Shown: positions 9,587-18,397 of the stretch, one piece after another
Numbering within the stretch: the stretch's first letter is position 1
How the letters are laid out: every line of letters starts with the position of its first letter
Source of the DNA: Lactococcus protaetiae
Lineage (GTDB): Bacteria; Bacillota; Bacilli; Lactobacillales; Streptococcaceae
Direction: 5' to 3'
DNA: 64,000 nucleotides
Assembly (NCBI RefSeq): GCF_006965445.1
Contig: NZ_CP041356.1
Coordinates: 806,001 to 870,000, forward strand
Program-made: the position numbers and the translations under genes
Notes under the pieces: generated by a model
Told to the model about the DNA's origin: nothing
Seen by the model: only the letters and a program-made list of their open reading frames with translations
The model's database searches: none

Positions 9587-10099
9587 ATGAAGAAATTACT
9601 TGTTGTTGTTGATTTTCAAAATGATTTTATTGACGGAAGTTTGGGAACACCAGAGGCGCAGAATATTGTACCAGCAGTAATTAATAAATTAAAACAATAT
9701 CCAAAAGATGCCCGTGTGGCAACGATGGATACACACTTTGAAGATTATTTAACGACACAAGAGGGGAAAAATCTTCCAGTGATTCATTGTCTAAAAGGTA
9801 CAGAAGGCTGGCAAATTCGTAAAGAAGCACAAATGGGATTTAAAGAAATTTTTGAGAAATCAACTTTTGGGTCAACTTCACTTGCGGAATATGTGCGAGA
9901 TGGAAACTTTACTGAGGTTGAATTAATCGGAGTTTGCACAGATATTTGTGTGGTGTCTAATGCGCTTTTGATTAAGGCTTACGCACCAGAAACTAAACTC
10001 ATTGTGGATGCAGATTGCTGTGCAGGAGTGTCAAGAGAAAGTCATTTGGCAGCATTGGAAACAATGCAGTCCTGTCAGATTGAAGTGATTAATTACTGA
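9587..10099 (+). CDS. Nicotinamidase/isochorismatase-family cysteine hydrolase
   Basis: 170 aa. The family triad is visible: Asp in VVDFQNDFI, Lys in FEKSTFGS and the nucleophilic Cys in GVCTDICV. Metal ligands fit MDTHFEDY and PVIHC. Length and motifs match PncA-like nicotinamidases, which return nicotinamide to NAD synthesis. Isochorismatase-like hydrolases share the fold, so the substrate is inferred. AAAGGAG lies 7 bases before the ATG. It is a single gene with terminators on both sides. Confidence 0.85.
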   Translation: MKKLLVVVDFQNDFIDGSLGTPEAQNIVPAVINKLKQYPKDARVATMDTHFEDYLTTQEGKNLPVIHCLKGTEGWQIRKEAQMGFKEIFEKSTFGSTSLAEYVRDGNFTEVELIGVCTDICVVSNALLIKAYAPETKLIVDADCCAGVSRESHLAALETMQSCQIEVINY

Positions 10100-10127
10100 T
10101 AGAAAATCTGTCAGTATGCTGACGAAA

Positions 10128-10155
10128 AAAAACTGCGATATATCGCAGTTTTATC
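10128..10155. terminator. Bidirectional terminator of hydrolase gene and acmA
   Basis: AAAACTGCGATATATCGCAGTTTT hairpin with an A run before it and T residues after it. acmA ends 245 bases away because copy A3 lies between. Confidence 0.85.
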
Positions 10156-10403
10156 AAAGCGAGTGCTTGCCTTGAATTTCGTCCGACTGCCCTAGGGCGT
10201 TAGTGCTCTAGCACTTAGGCTTCTGGGACAGGGTGACCTCATATCGAAGATGTGAGGTTGTACCCTAAATTCAGTGGTAAGTTGCCCTTTTGTCAGTCGC
10301 TTTGCCTGCTAAGCAAACGAACAGCGTAGCGCAGCGAAGATAGCGACTAGAGAAAATGGACAAATGTTTTATGAAACTCTCATTGAATAAGTCTTGACTT
10401 CAT
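10150..10403 (-). repeat. Family A element (copy A3)
   Basis: Runs from TTTATCAAAGCGAGTGC to GTCTTGACTTCAT. The TGA stop of acmA (10400-10402) is formed by the element terminus. Its internal CAGTCGC...GCGACTAG stem carries an extra nested module (GCTAAGCAAACGAACAGCG). Confidence 0.9.
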
Positions 10404-11674
10404 TTGATTCGTAAATATTGACCAATCAGTATAGTGTCAGAAGATAAATGATTCCAAGCCTTGATTGAAGCAATTGGACTTCCTGATTTTTGAGAGAGTG
10501 CCCAAAGGGTGTCCCCTTTGACTACTTTGTGAATTGAAGATTGATTTGTGGGAGTGTTTTGTGCAGGTTTATTGTTGACAGGTGTTGTGCTTGTAGAGCT
10601 GCTACCAACAATTAAGTTTTGACCAATATAGATGGTGTCAGATGATAGACGATTCCAAGTTTTAAGTTGTGCTACACTTGTTTTGTAACGATTTGCCAAT
10701 GCCCAAAGTGTATCTCCAGATTTAACTTTGATTGTCGTGTTTGTGCCGTTTGGTTTAGCTGGAGTTACTGGTGTTGTGGGTGTAGTGGTACTTGGCTTTG
10801 AGCTAGTGTTATTATTTGAACTATTTCCACTTAGGACAAGTTTTTGTCCAATGTAGATAACATCACTCTTGAGCTTGTTTAGACTTTGGATTTGTGTGAC
10901 ACTGATGCCATATCTTTGTGAAATTCCCCAAAGTGTGTCTCCAGCTTTTACGGTGTAGGTTTGTGTAGGTGTATTTGTGGTAGGTGTAGTGGTATTTCCA
11001 GTAGTGTTAGAACCATTGGAAGTTCCTCCACCGTCAAAGCGAGTGAGGTTATATTGAGCGATGATGTTATTTAGGGAAGCACCATAACTAGGGTCAGTGG
11101 CATATTTTCCTGTTAAGGCGGCAGTGGCTTGTTGATAGGTTGAAGCGTTAGCGCGCCATGCCTTGATGTAATAAGGTCCGCTACCAAAGTTTGTTGTTTT
11201 TAGCACATAGGCATTATCTTGGAAACTTTCGTTGAATGAGGGGTAAACTCGGAAAGGCATATCTTTGGTTACCCATTTTCCATTAAGATATTCTTGTGTT
11301 TTAAAGACGACGCTTTTGCCTTGATAGCTTCCTTGGATGCCAAAGAGATTGTAGTAAGGGCTATTAGCGAGTTGACTTGTTCCCCAGTTACTCTCTAAGA
11401 TGGCTTGAGCAATCATGACGGATGGATAAAGTCCATTTGCATCTGCAATTGGTTTGGCGGATGATGCAATGTTTTCAATAAATGCTTCTTTTGAAGTTGT
11501 TGCGGCTTGGACGACAGACTCAGAATGTTGGATTAAAATGTCCTGAGTAGTCGTCAAAGTACCAGCAATAATGACAGCTCCTGCTATTTTTGAAGCAGGT
11601 TTATAGAGAATAATCGGTTTTTTGGGTTTCTTTTTAAGATGACGATTTTTAACTTTTATACGTGAAGCGGGCAT
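10400..11674 (-). CDS. acmA: Peptidoglycan hydrolase AcmA (GH73 with three LysM repeats)
   Basis: 424 aa major autolysin type. The long signal region (to about residue 57, ending VVQAA) is followed by a GH73 domain (about 60-210; catalytic Glu in [10 protein letters not shown]) and three LysM repeats beginning [26 protein letters not shown] and [13 protein letters not shown], joined by Ser/Thr/Asn-rich linkers. It cuts glycan strands, allows cell separation and binds peptidoglycan through LysM. Sequence and order closely resemble lactococcal AcmA. AAAGGA precedes the ATG. The last codons run straight into copy A3, which supplies the stop. Confidence 0.97.
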   Translation of the reverse strand: MPASRIKVKNRHLKKKPKKPIILYKPASKIAGAVIIAGTLTTTQDILIQHSESVVQAATTSKEAFIENIASSAKPIADANGLYPSVMIAQAILESNWGTSQLANSPYYNLFGIQGSYQGKSVVFKTQEYLNGKWVTKDMPFRVYPSFNESFQDNAYVLKTTNFGSGPYYIKAWRANASTYQQATAALTGKYATDPSYGASLNNIIAQYNLTRFDGGGTSNGSNTTGNTTTPTTNTPTQTYTVKAGDTLWGISQRYGISVTQIQSLNKLKSDVIYIGQKLVLSGNSSNNNTSSKPSTTTPTTPVTPAKPNGTNTTIKVKSGDTLWALANRYKTSVAQLKTWNRLSSDTIYIGQNLIVGSSSTSTTPVNNKPAQNTPTNQSSIHKVVKGDTLWALSQKSGSPIASIKAWNHLSSDTILIGQYLRIK

Positions 11675-11912
11675 AGATGAGTCCTTTCGATTAAGAGTTG
11701 ATTTTACATAGGCAAGTCATGAGCTGATAGTGTTCAACCCATGCAAGTATTTTTTCTTTTAATGAATTTTATGCGAAAGCATTTCTGATACTATTCTAAC
11801 ATGATTAAGGTGTAAAACAATAACAATATTATAAAAACATTAGAATAAAATATGTCATTTGTGTGGCCTTTTGTGAAAGCCTTTTTCTGAATGTATCATT
11901 TGATTTCATCTG

Positions 11913-12318
11913 AGATTCTGTTATAATCGAGTGCGCAATACCAGAAGTTATGAGACTGGATGGTGGCACCTATGCTCTGTGAGCAAAACCGCATTTTTCT
12001 ATCTACGTGCTTTCAGTACATAAGCCAAGTGGCATTTCTCTCCGCTTCTTGACAGTATTGCTCACATCTTGTTATAATTGAGTTCGTACGATTAGAAATG
12101 AGTGAAAAAAGATAAATCTCTCCAAGAAACTTCGTTTCTCTCCGAGATTTTCTATTTTTCATCATTTCTTGCAAATCGTGCTCACATCTTGTTATAATTG
12201 AGTGCGGCTGCTTAGAACTCAGGAAAATAGATAAAAGTCTCCAATGAGCAAAGCTCATCTCCGTCTTTTCCTAATTTTCATGGGTTCTGGACAAACAGCC
12301 TCACATCTTGTTATAATT
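11913..12318 (+). promoter_or_regulatory. Tandem array of four promoters separated by long hairpins (family C units)
   Basis: Minus-10 TATAAT boxes lie at 11922, 12073, 12193 and 12312. Their -35 boxes are TTGATT (11900), TTGACA (12049), TTGCAA (12169) and TGGACA (12288), the last three with exactly 18-bp spacers. The sequence CTCACATCTTGTTATAATT recurs at each of the last three. Between promoters lie imperfect palindromes about 90 bases long (for example CGATTAGAAATGA ... TCATTTCTTGCAAATCG). All point toward the riboswitch and ATPase gene. Confidence 0.75.
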
Positions 12319-12326
12319 AAGAGGAA

Positions 12327-12426
12327 CTCAAGGGAGTAGCAGGAGCAAGTATTTATATTCCACGCTCTGGTAAGATCGACAGAACCGAAAGAAATTTCCG
12401 GTCTTATCAATCGCTCATGTCTTGTT
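12327..12426 (+). ncRNA. yybP-ykoY manganese riboswitch
   Basis: The leader between the last promoter and the P-type ATPase starts CTCAAGGGAGTAGC, continues with TAAGATCGACAGAACCG ... CCGGTCTTATCAATCGC and closes with TCTTG, matching the class's conserved GGGAGUAGC, the metal-binding loops and a short P1 helix. In Lactococcus this class senses Mn2+ upstream of the YoaB ATPase. A T-rich hairpin at about 12430-12460 may be the expression platform. Recognition is by eye; a covariance-model search would settle it. Confidence 0.8.
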
Positions 12427-12547
12427 ATCAAAAATGCTTGTGCTATTTTTTGATTCTGACTGGGTAAATTTGCAAGACTTGTGGCAGATTGCTACAGGTC
12501 TATTTTGTTATCTTGCACCTGTTTCTTAATTTTTTGGAGGAAGAATT

Positions 12548-15241
12548 TTGGCTGAAATTCAAGAGAAAAAAGTACAATCGCAGGCTCTTTTTCACCATTT
12601 GCCACTGACAGAGGTCTTTGATGAGCTGTCAGCAACTGACAAAGGTCTCACAGAGCAAGAGGCGAAAAAACGTCTCAACCAATATGGTGAAAATGAGTTA
12701 AATGTGAGTAAAAAGAAATCTTTACTGGTCAAATTTGCTGAACAGTTTAAGGATTTGATGATTATCATTTTGATTATTGCGGCGATTTTGTCTGTCATCA
12801 CGAGTGGTGGACATGATTTATCTGATGCGATTATCATTATGGCGGTCGTCATTATTAATGCGATTTTTGGAGTCTATCAGGAGGGAAAAGCTGAGGCTGC
12901 GATTGAAGCGCTCAAAGATATGAGCTCGCCAATGGCAAGAGTTAAGCGAGATGGACATATAAAAGAGGTTGATAGTAAAGAGTTGGTGCCAGGAGATGTT
13001 GTACTTTTGGAAGCTGGCGATGTTGTGCCCGCGGATATGCGACTTTTGGAGTCGGCAAGTCTGAAAATTGAAGAAGCGGCACTGACAGGGGAGTCTGTTC
13101 CTGTTGAGAAAGATGCCAGACATTCTGTCAGTGCTGACAGTGGTATTGGTGATCGGCTGAATATGGCTTATCAAAATGCTAATGTTACTTATGGTCGAGG
13201 GAGTGGACTTGTGACGAATACAGCGATGTTTACTGAGGTTGGTAAAATCGCAAGTATGATTGAATCTGCTGATGAAACTGAAACGCCGTTGAAACGCAAC
13301 TTAAACAAGCTCTCAAAAGTGCTGACATGGGCAATTTTAGCGATTGCAGCAGTGACTTTTCTGGTACATCTGCTGCGTGGTGGCGAAATTGTGCAAGGTT
13401 TGATGACCTCTGTGGCGCTTGCTGTAGCAGCGATTCCAGAGGGGTTACCTGCGATTGTCACGATTGTTTTGGCACTAGGAACGCAAGTGTTGGCAAAGAA
13501 AAATGCAATTGTCAGAAAGTTGCCTGCTGTGGAAACGTTGGGTTCAACTGAAATCATTGCCTCAGATAAGACGGGAACTCTGACAATGAATCAGATGACC
13601 GTGGAGAAAATTTTTACTGACGGCGTGCTTATTAATGCTGACGAAAAGCTATCAGTAGATGACATGACTTTGCGCGTGATGAATTTCGCCAATGACACGA
13701 AGATTTCGGCTGACGGAAGTTTGATTGGTGACCCTACGGAAACGGCATTAGTCAAGTTTGGGCGAACGAAAGATTTTGACGTTCGCACGGAACTGACAGA
13801 ATATCCGCGGGTGGCAGAGCTGCCTTTTGATAGTGACAGAAAGCTAATGTCCACCATTCATCAGCTTGCTGACGGAAAATATTTGGTAGCAGTCAAAGGG
13901 GCGCCTGACCAACTCCTCAAACGTGCAAATAAAAAACTGGTCAAAGATGAAGTCAGTCCTTTGTCAGCAACTGACAGAAAAGAAATATTGACGGTCAATC
14001 ATGAAATGGCTCATGAAGCCTTGCGTGTGCTGATGATGGCATTTAAATACATTGACAAAGTTCCATCAGTTCTGACAAGTGAGGATTTGGAGAATGACCT
14101 GATTTTCGCTGGACTTGTTGGGATGATTGATCCAGAGCGTGCCGAAGCCGCTGAGGCTGTGCGCATCGCCGTCGAGGCTGGCATTCGTCCGATTATGATT
14201 ACAGGTGATCATCAAGACACTGCTGAAGCTATTGCGAAGCGTCTGGGTATCATTAATGCTACTGACACAACAGACCATGTACTGACAGGTGCGGAGCTTA
14301 ATGACATGGACGATAAGACTTTTCAAAAAGTGGTTAAACAATATAGTGTTTATGCGCGAGTTAGTCCAGAGCACAAAGTTCGCATTGTCAAAGCTTGGCA
14401 AAACGAAGGTAAAGTCGTCGCTATGACTGGCGATGGTGTCAATGATGCACCAGCGCTTAAAACGGCGGACATTGGTATTGGTATGGGGATTACTGGTACG
14501 GAAGTGAGCAAGGGTGCTTCGGACATGGTGCTTGCCGATGATAATTTTGCTACAATTATCGTTGCTGTCGAAGAAGGACGGAAAGTCTTTGCCAATATCC
14601 AAAAAACAATTCAATATCTCCTTTCTGCTAACACAGCGGAGGTGCTGACTATTTTTCTTGCCACTATGTTTGGTTGGGATGTGCTGCTTCCTGTACATCT
14701 CCTTTGGATTAACCTTGTGACAGATACTTTCCCAGCAATTGCGCTAGGTGTAGAGCCAAATGAACCAGGCAGTATGCAACAAAAACCACGTGGTAAAAAA
14801 GCATCATTCTTTAGTGGTGGTGTGCTATCTGCGACGATTTATCAAGGACTTTTGCAAGCAGCGTTGACACTCGGAGTTTATGGACTTGCGCTTGCTTTTC
14901 CTGAACACGCAGGCAATCATACCATGATGCATCAAGATGCATTGACAATGGCCTTTGCGACACTAGGCTTGATTCAACTTTTCCATGCTTTTAATGTCAA
15001 GTCGATTCATCAGTCCATCTTTAAAGTTGGCGCATTCAAATCAAAGACATTTAATTGGTCCATCCTTGTCAGCTTTGCTCTACTTGCTTGTGTTATCCTC
15101 GTTCCAGGTCTTAATGGGATTTTCCACGTCAGTCACTTGGATTTATACCAATGGGGAATGGTACTGGGCATGAGTTTTGCTGTCATTATCATTGTTGAAA
15201 TTGTCAAATTCGTTCAAAGATTGATGATGAAAAAAGCATAA
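12548..15241 (+). CDS. yoaB: P-type cation-transporting ATPase (Ca2+/Mn2+ exporter, YoaB type)
   Basis: 897 aa, TTG start placed 7 bases after GGAGG. Motifs in order: actuator TGES, transmembrane helix 4 AAIPEGLPAIVTIVLALG, phosphorylation site DKTGTLT and hinge TGDGVNDAP, with about ten membrane helices. The PEGLP motif places it with SERCA/PMCA-type calcium or manganese pumps. The upstream manganese riboswitch and multiple promoters suggest efflux of excess Mn2+. Many CTGACAG motifs lie inside the gene. The gene name rests on similarity plus the riboswitch, not on synteny. Confidence 0.93.
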   Translation: MAEIQEKKVQSQALFHHLPLTEVFDELSATDKGLTEQEAKKRLNQYGENELNVSKKKSLLVKFAEQFKDLMIIILIIAAILSVITSGGHDLSDAIIIMAVVIINAIFGVYQEGKAEAAIEALKDMSSPMARVKRDGHIKEVDSKELVPGDVVLLEAGDVVPADMRLLESASLKIEEAALTGESVPVEKDARHSVSADSGIGDRLNMAYQNANVTYGRGSGLVTNTAMFTEVGKIASMIESADETETPLKRNLNKLSKVLTWAILAIAAVTFLVHLLRGGEIVQGLMTSVALAVAAIPEGLPAIVTIVLALGTQVLAKKNAIVRKLPAVETLGSTEIIASDKTGTLTMNQMTVEKIFTDGVLINADEKLSVDDMTLRVMNFANDTKISADGSLIGDPTETALVKFGRTKDFDVRTELTEYPRVAELPFDSDRKLMSTIHQLADGKYLVAVKGAPDQLLKRANKKLVKDEVSPLSATDRKEILTVNHEMAHEALRVLMMAFKYIDKVPSVLTSEDLENDLIFAGLVGMIDPERAEAAEAVRIAVEAGIRPIMITGDHQDTAEAIAKRLGIINATDTTDHVLTGAELNDMDDKTFQKVVKQYSVYARVSPEHKVRIVKAWQNEGKVVAMTGDGVNDAPALKTADIGIGMGITGTEVSKGASDMVLADDNFATIIVAVEEGRKVFANIQKTIQYLLSANTAEVLTIFLATMFGWDVLLPVHLLWINLVTDTFPAIALGVEPNEPGSMQQKPRGKKASFFSGGVLSATIYQGLLQAALTLGVYGLALAFPEHAGNHTMMHQDALTMAFATLGLIQLFHAFNVKSIHQSIFKVGAFKSKTFNWSILVSFALLACVILVPGLNGIFHVSHLDLYQWGMVLGMSFAVIIIVEIVKFVQRLMMKKA

Positions 15242-15270
15242 ACATCATTATCAAACGGTGATGAAAAAAT

Positions 15271-15302
15271 AAAATCTTGTCAGTATACTGACAAGATTTT
15301 TT
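15271..15302 (+). terminator. Terminator of the P-type ATPase
   Basis: AAAATCTTGTCAGTA/TACTGACAAGATTTT perfect stem with a T tail. Confidence 0.9.
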
Positions 15303-15381
15303 GAATTCAAAATATGACATTTTTTGAACAAAACAGATACATTTACACAGAAATTTTTAATAATTACCTGAAAACACAACG

Positions 15382-15428
15382 ACACAAGATATAGTATGGA
15401 TTTACATAATATACCACTAGATGTTGTG
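15382..15428 (+). promoter_or_regulatory. Two NrdR boxes upstream of nrdD
   Basis: ACACAAGATATAGTAT (15382-15397) and ACCACTAGATGTTGTG (15413-15428) both fit the NrdR palindrome ACACTATATCTTGTGT in one or other orientation. They are 31 bp apart, about three helical turns, the usual arrangement. The second overlaps a possible -35 (TTGTGC) that lies 17 bp from TAGAAT. NrdR would repress nrdD when dNTP levels are high. Confidence 0.75.
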
Positions 15429-15490
15429 CCTTGCGAGATAATTTGATAGAATAGAGAGTAAAGAAAATTAGATTTAAAGAGGATAGGTAG

Positions 15491-17734
15491 ATGAAAGTTG
15501 GAGTAGTAAGCCCTGATGCCGAAATTGATGTAATCAATGTTGTTAAACGTGATGGACGTTCTGTCAAATTTGACAGCCAAAAGATTTTTGATGCGCTAAC
15601 AAAAGCAGCTGAAAAAGTTGGAACGGTTGACCTGTCAGAACTGACAGAAATCACTGACAGAGTGGTCAGCGAGATTTTTAGTCGTTTTCATGAAGATGTA
15701 AAAATTTATGAGATTCAGAGCATTGTTGAGCAAGAATTAATTGAATCAGGCAACATAGAACTTGCTGAAGAATACATTAGTTATCGTGCTAATCGTGATT
15801 TGGCACGTACCAAAGCAACTGACATCAACTTCACTATCGAAAAACTCATCCAGCGCGATGCGACGGTTGTCAATGAAAATGCCAATAAAGACAGCAACGT
15901 TTTTAACACGCAACGTGACTTGACCGCAGGGGCCGTTTCAAAGGCGATTGGTCTGAAATTATTGCCACCACACGTCGCAAATGCGCACCAAAAAGGCGAT
16001 ATTCACTATCATGACCTTGATTATTCACCTTTTACTACCATGTCAAACTGTTGCTTGATTGACTTCAAAAATATGTTTGAAAATGGCTTTAAGCTAGGGA
16101 ACGCTCAAGTTGATTCGCCAAAATCAATCCAAACGGCAACAGCTCAGGCCAGCCAAATCATTGCCAATGTCGCAAGCTCTCAGTATGGCGGTTGCTCATT
16201 TGACCGTGCAGACGAAGTCCTTGCGCCTTATGCCAAACTCAATTATGCGAAGCACCTGAAAGATGCTGAAAAATGGATTGAAAATCCTGAAAAACGAGAA
16301 GCCTACGCCAAAGAAAAGACACAAAAAGACATCTACGATGCCATGCAATCTTTGGAATATGAAATTAATACACTCTTTACCAGCAATGGTCAAACGCCAT
16401 TTGTCACAGTTGGTTTTGGACTGGGTACGGATTGGTACGCACGCGAAATCCAAAAAGCAATCCTTAAAGTCCGAATTGGCGGACTTGGATCCGAACACCG
16501 CACGGCGATTTTCCCTAAGCTGATTTTCACACTCAAACGTGGACTCAATCTGGAAGTTGGCACGCCCAATTATGACATCAAACAACTTGCTCTCGAATGC
16601 TCAACCAAACGGATGTACCCAGATATTTTGAGCTATGACAAGATTGTTGAGTTGACAGGCTCATTTAAAGCCAGCATGGGTTGCCGGTCATTTCTTCAAG
16701 GTTGGAAAGATGCTGAGGGCAATGATGTCACGGCAGGTCGTAACAATCTCGGTGTGGTTACGGTCAATCTGCCTCGTATTGCACTCGAAGCTGCAGGCGA
16801 TAAAGCAAAATTCTGGGAAATCTTTAACGAACGCATTGAAATTGCGCATGATGCCCTTGCTTTTCGTGTAGAACGCGCCAAAGAAGCCCAACCCAAAAAT
16901 GCGCCTATTCTTTTCATGAATGGAGCCCTTGGAAGACTTGAAGCGGATGGCTCTGTCGATGAACTCTACAATAATGAACGCGCGACCGTCAGCCTTGGCT
17001 ATATTGGACTTTACGAAGTGGCGACCACTTTCTATGGTCCGACTTGGGAGTCTAATCCAGAAGCCAAAGCTTTCACGATTGAGATTGTCAAACGCATGCA
17101 CGAAGACTGCGAAGCTTGGTCTAAGGCATCTGGTTACCATTACTCAGTTTATAGCACACCATCTGAGAGCTTAACTGACCGTTTTTGTCGTATGGACAAG
17201 GAAAAATTTGGCAGTGTCCCTGACATCACGGACAAAGACTACTATACCAACTCTTTTCACTACGATATCAGGAAAAACCCCACACCATTTGAAAAATTAG
17301 AATTTGAAAAAGACTATCCCGTCTATGCCAACGGCGGCTTTATCCACTATTGCGAATATCCGATGATTCAACAAAATCCTAAAGCGCTTGAAGCTGTCTG
17401 GGATTTCGCTTACGACCGTATAGGCTATCTTGGAACAAATGCCCCTATCGACCACTGCTACGAATGTGGCTTTGAAGGCGATTTTGCGCCAACCGAACGT
17501 GGTTTCAAATGTCCACAATGTGGCAATGACGACCCTAAAACCTGTGACGTTGTCAAACGAACTTGTGGCTATCTCGGTAATCCCCAAGCACGCCCAATGG
17601 TACACGGTCGCCACAAAGAAATCTCTGCGCGCGTGAAGCATATGAACGGCTCTATAGGTGTATTGAACGACGGAAATCTGATTGATTCAGAAGTGGTTGA
17701 TGAAGCGAAGAGTAAGTATTTTGTGGAGAAATAA
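15491..17734 (+). CDS. nrdD: Anaerobic ribonucleoside-triphosphate reductase NrdD
   Basis: 747 aa. The N-terminal ATP-cone (about residues 14-105, VVKRDGRSVKFDSQKI) senses ATP/dATP. The large glycyl-radical barrel follows. The C-terminus has a zinc ribbon (CYECGF ... CPQCG) and the glycyl-radical site RTCGYLGNPQARP. It makes dNTPs without oxygen and needs NrdG for activation. AGAGGATAGG precedes ATG. Two NrdR boxes lie upstream. nrdG, normally adjacent, is about 2 kb downstream here. Confidence 0.97.
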   Translation: MKVGVVSPDAEIDVINVVKRDGRSVKFDSQKIFDALTKAAEKVGTVDLSELTEITDRVVSEIFSRFHEDVKIYEIQSIVEQELIESGNIELAEEYISYRANRDLARTKATDINFTIEKLIQRDATVVNENANKDSNVFNTQRDLTAGAVSKAIGLKLLPPHVANAHQKGDIHYHDLDYSPFTTMSNCCLIDFKNMFENGFKLGNAQVDSPKSIQTATAQASQIIANVASSQYGGCSFDRADEVLAPYAKLNYAKHLKDAEKWIENPEKREAYAKEKTQKDIYDAMQSLEYEINTLFTSNGQTPFVTVGFGLGTDWYAREIQKAILKVRIGGLGSEHRTAIFPKLIFTLKRGLNLEVGTPNYDIKQLALECSTKRMYPDILSYDKIVELTGSFKASMGCRSFLQGWKDAEGNDVTAGRNNLGVVTVNLPRIALEAAGDKAKFWEIFNERIEIAHDALAFRVERAKEAQPKNAPILFMNGALGRLEADGSVDELYNNERATVSLGYIGLYEVATTFYGPTWESNPEAKAFTIEIVKRMHEDCEAWSKASGYHYSVYSTPSESLTDRFCRMDKEKFGSVPDITDKDYYTNSFHYDIRKNPTPFEKLEFEKDYPVYANGGFIHYCEYPMIQQNPKALEAVWDFAYDRIGYLGTNAPIDHCYECGFEGDFAPTERGFKCPQCGNDDPKTCDVVKRTCGYLGNPQARPMVHGRHKEISARVKHMNGSIGVLNDGNLIDSEVVDEAKSKYFVEK

Positions 17735-17790
17735 AAAATGAACTACTTATATGCGGTAAACATATTTTGGGATAACACTGGAAATTTTCA

Positions 17791-18294
17791 ATGGGGAGTA
17801 TCGCAGCAATAATCAGTTTGTTCTCTGCCTGTCTAAGTGTCTGGGGTATTAAGCGGAATATAGATGCAAATCTTAGAGCTAAGGCTAGGATTGAGTGGAT
17901 TCAAGAAGTTAGGAAGCAGACTGCAACAGTTTATAAATCATACAGAGAGTTACGTTCTGCATATTTACAAAAAAGTGGGAGAGCGATTGCTTATACAAAA
18001 TATCAAACTGATTTGAGATTATTGAAATTGTATTTTGCAGATAATGACGACAACATTTCAGGCGAATCGAATAAGGCAGTAATTTTAAAAAATAGTAAGA
18101 ATAACAAAAGCAAAAATAAATATCTTATTAACGTAATTGACGGATTACAAGAAGTGAAAAGTAGACTAAATGAGAACGATATCTTAGCAGCAACAGGGGA
18201 TTTTAGTCAATACTATGTAGAACTTGATGAACTTATGGAATATATTAGTATTTATCTCAAAATTGAATGGGATAAGGCGAAAAAAGGTAAATAG
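17791..18294 (+). CDS. Membrane-anchored hypothetical protein, probably frameshifted near its N-terminus
   Basis: As open, 167 aa: one N-terminal membrane segment (IAAIISLFSACLSVWG) then a charged helical domain (RAKARIEWIQEVRKQTATVYKSYRELR), an architecture common in uncharacterised proteins with an N-terminal anchor and an ARIEWIQ motif. A better start is ATG 17738, which has a GGAG site inside the nrdD end and reads NYLYAVNIFWDNTGNFQW. Adding one G to the GGGG run at 17793-17796 joins this leader to GSIAAIIS. The function is unknown, and its position between nrdD and nrdG suggests later insertion. Confidence 0.65.
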   Translation: MGSIAAIISLFSACLSVWGIKRNIDANLRAKARIEWIQEVRKQTATVYKSYRELRSAYLQKSGRAIAYTKYQTDLRLLKLYFADNDDNISGESNKAVILKNSKNNKSKNKYLINVIDGLQEVKSRLNENDILAATGDFSQYYVELDELMEYISIYLKIEWDKAKKGK

Positions 18295-18397
18295 AAATCT
18301 AAATAAATTAAACTAAATTTTCAAAATAGATTTAGTAATTGACTAATTACTTTTATAATGAGATGATTTTACAAACGAAGAAGAGAGATTACAAAAT

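Noticed and set aside
12013-12258. 81-aa frame and its relative at 46405-46644
   Set aside because: Both are translations of the same family C hairpin unit; similarity reflects the DNA repeat, not a protein.
11922-12318. CRISPR-like look of the regularly spaced repeats upstream of the P-type ATPase
   Set aside because: Spacers are about 98 bases and themselves palindromic, the repeats coincide with promoter boxes, there are no cas genes, and one unit recurs elsewhere in the chromosome. A promoter-hairpin repeat fits better.
13189-14698. Long minus-strand frames inside the P-type ATPase gene (122, 88 and 210 aa)
   Set aside because: They are antisense shadows of a gene with full-length motifs on the plus strand.
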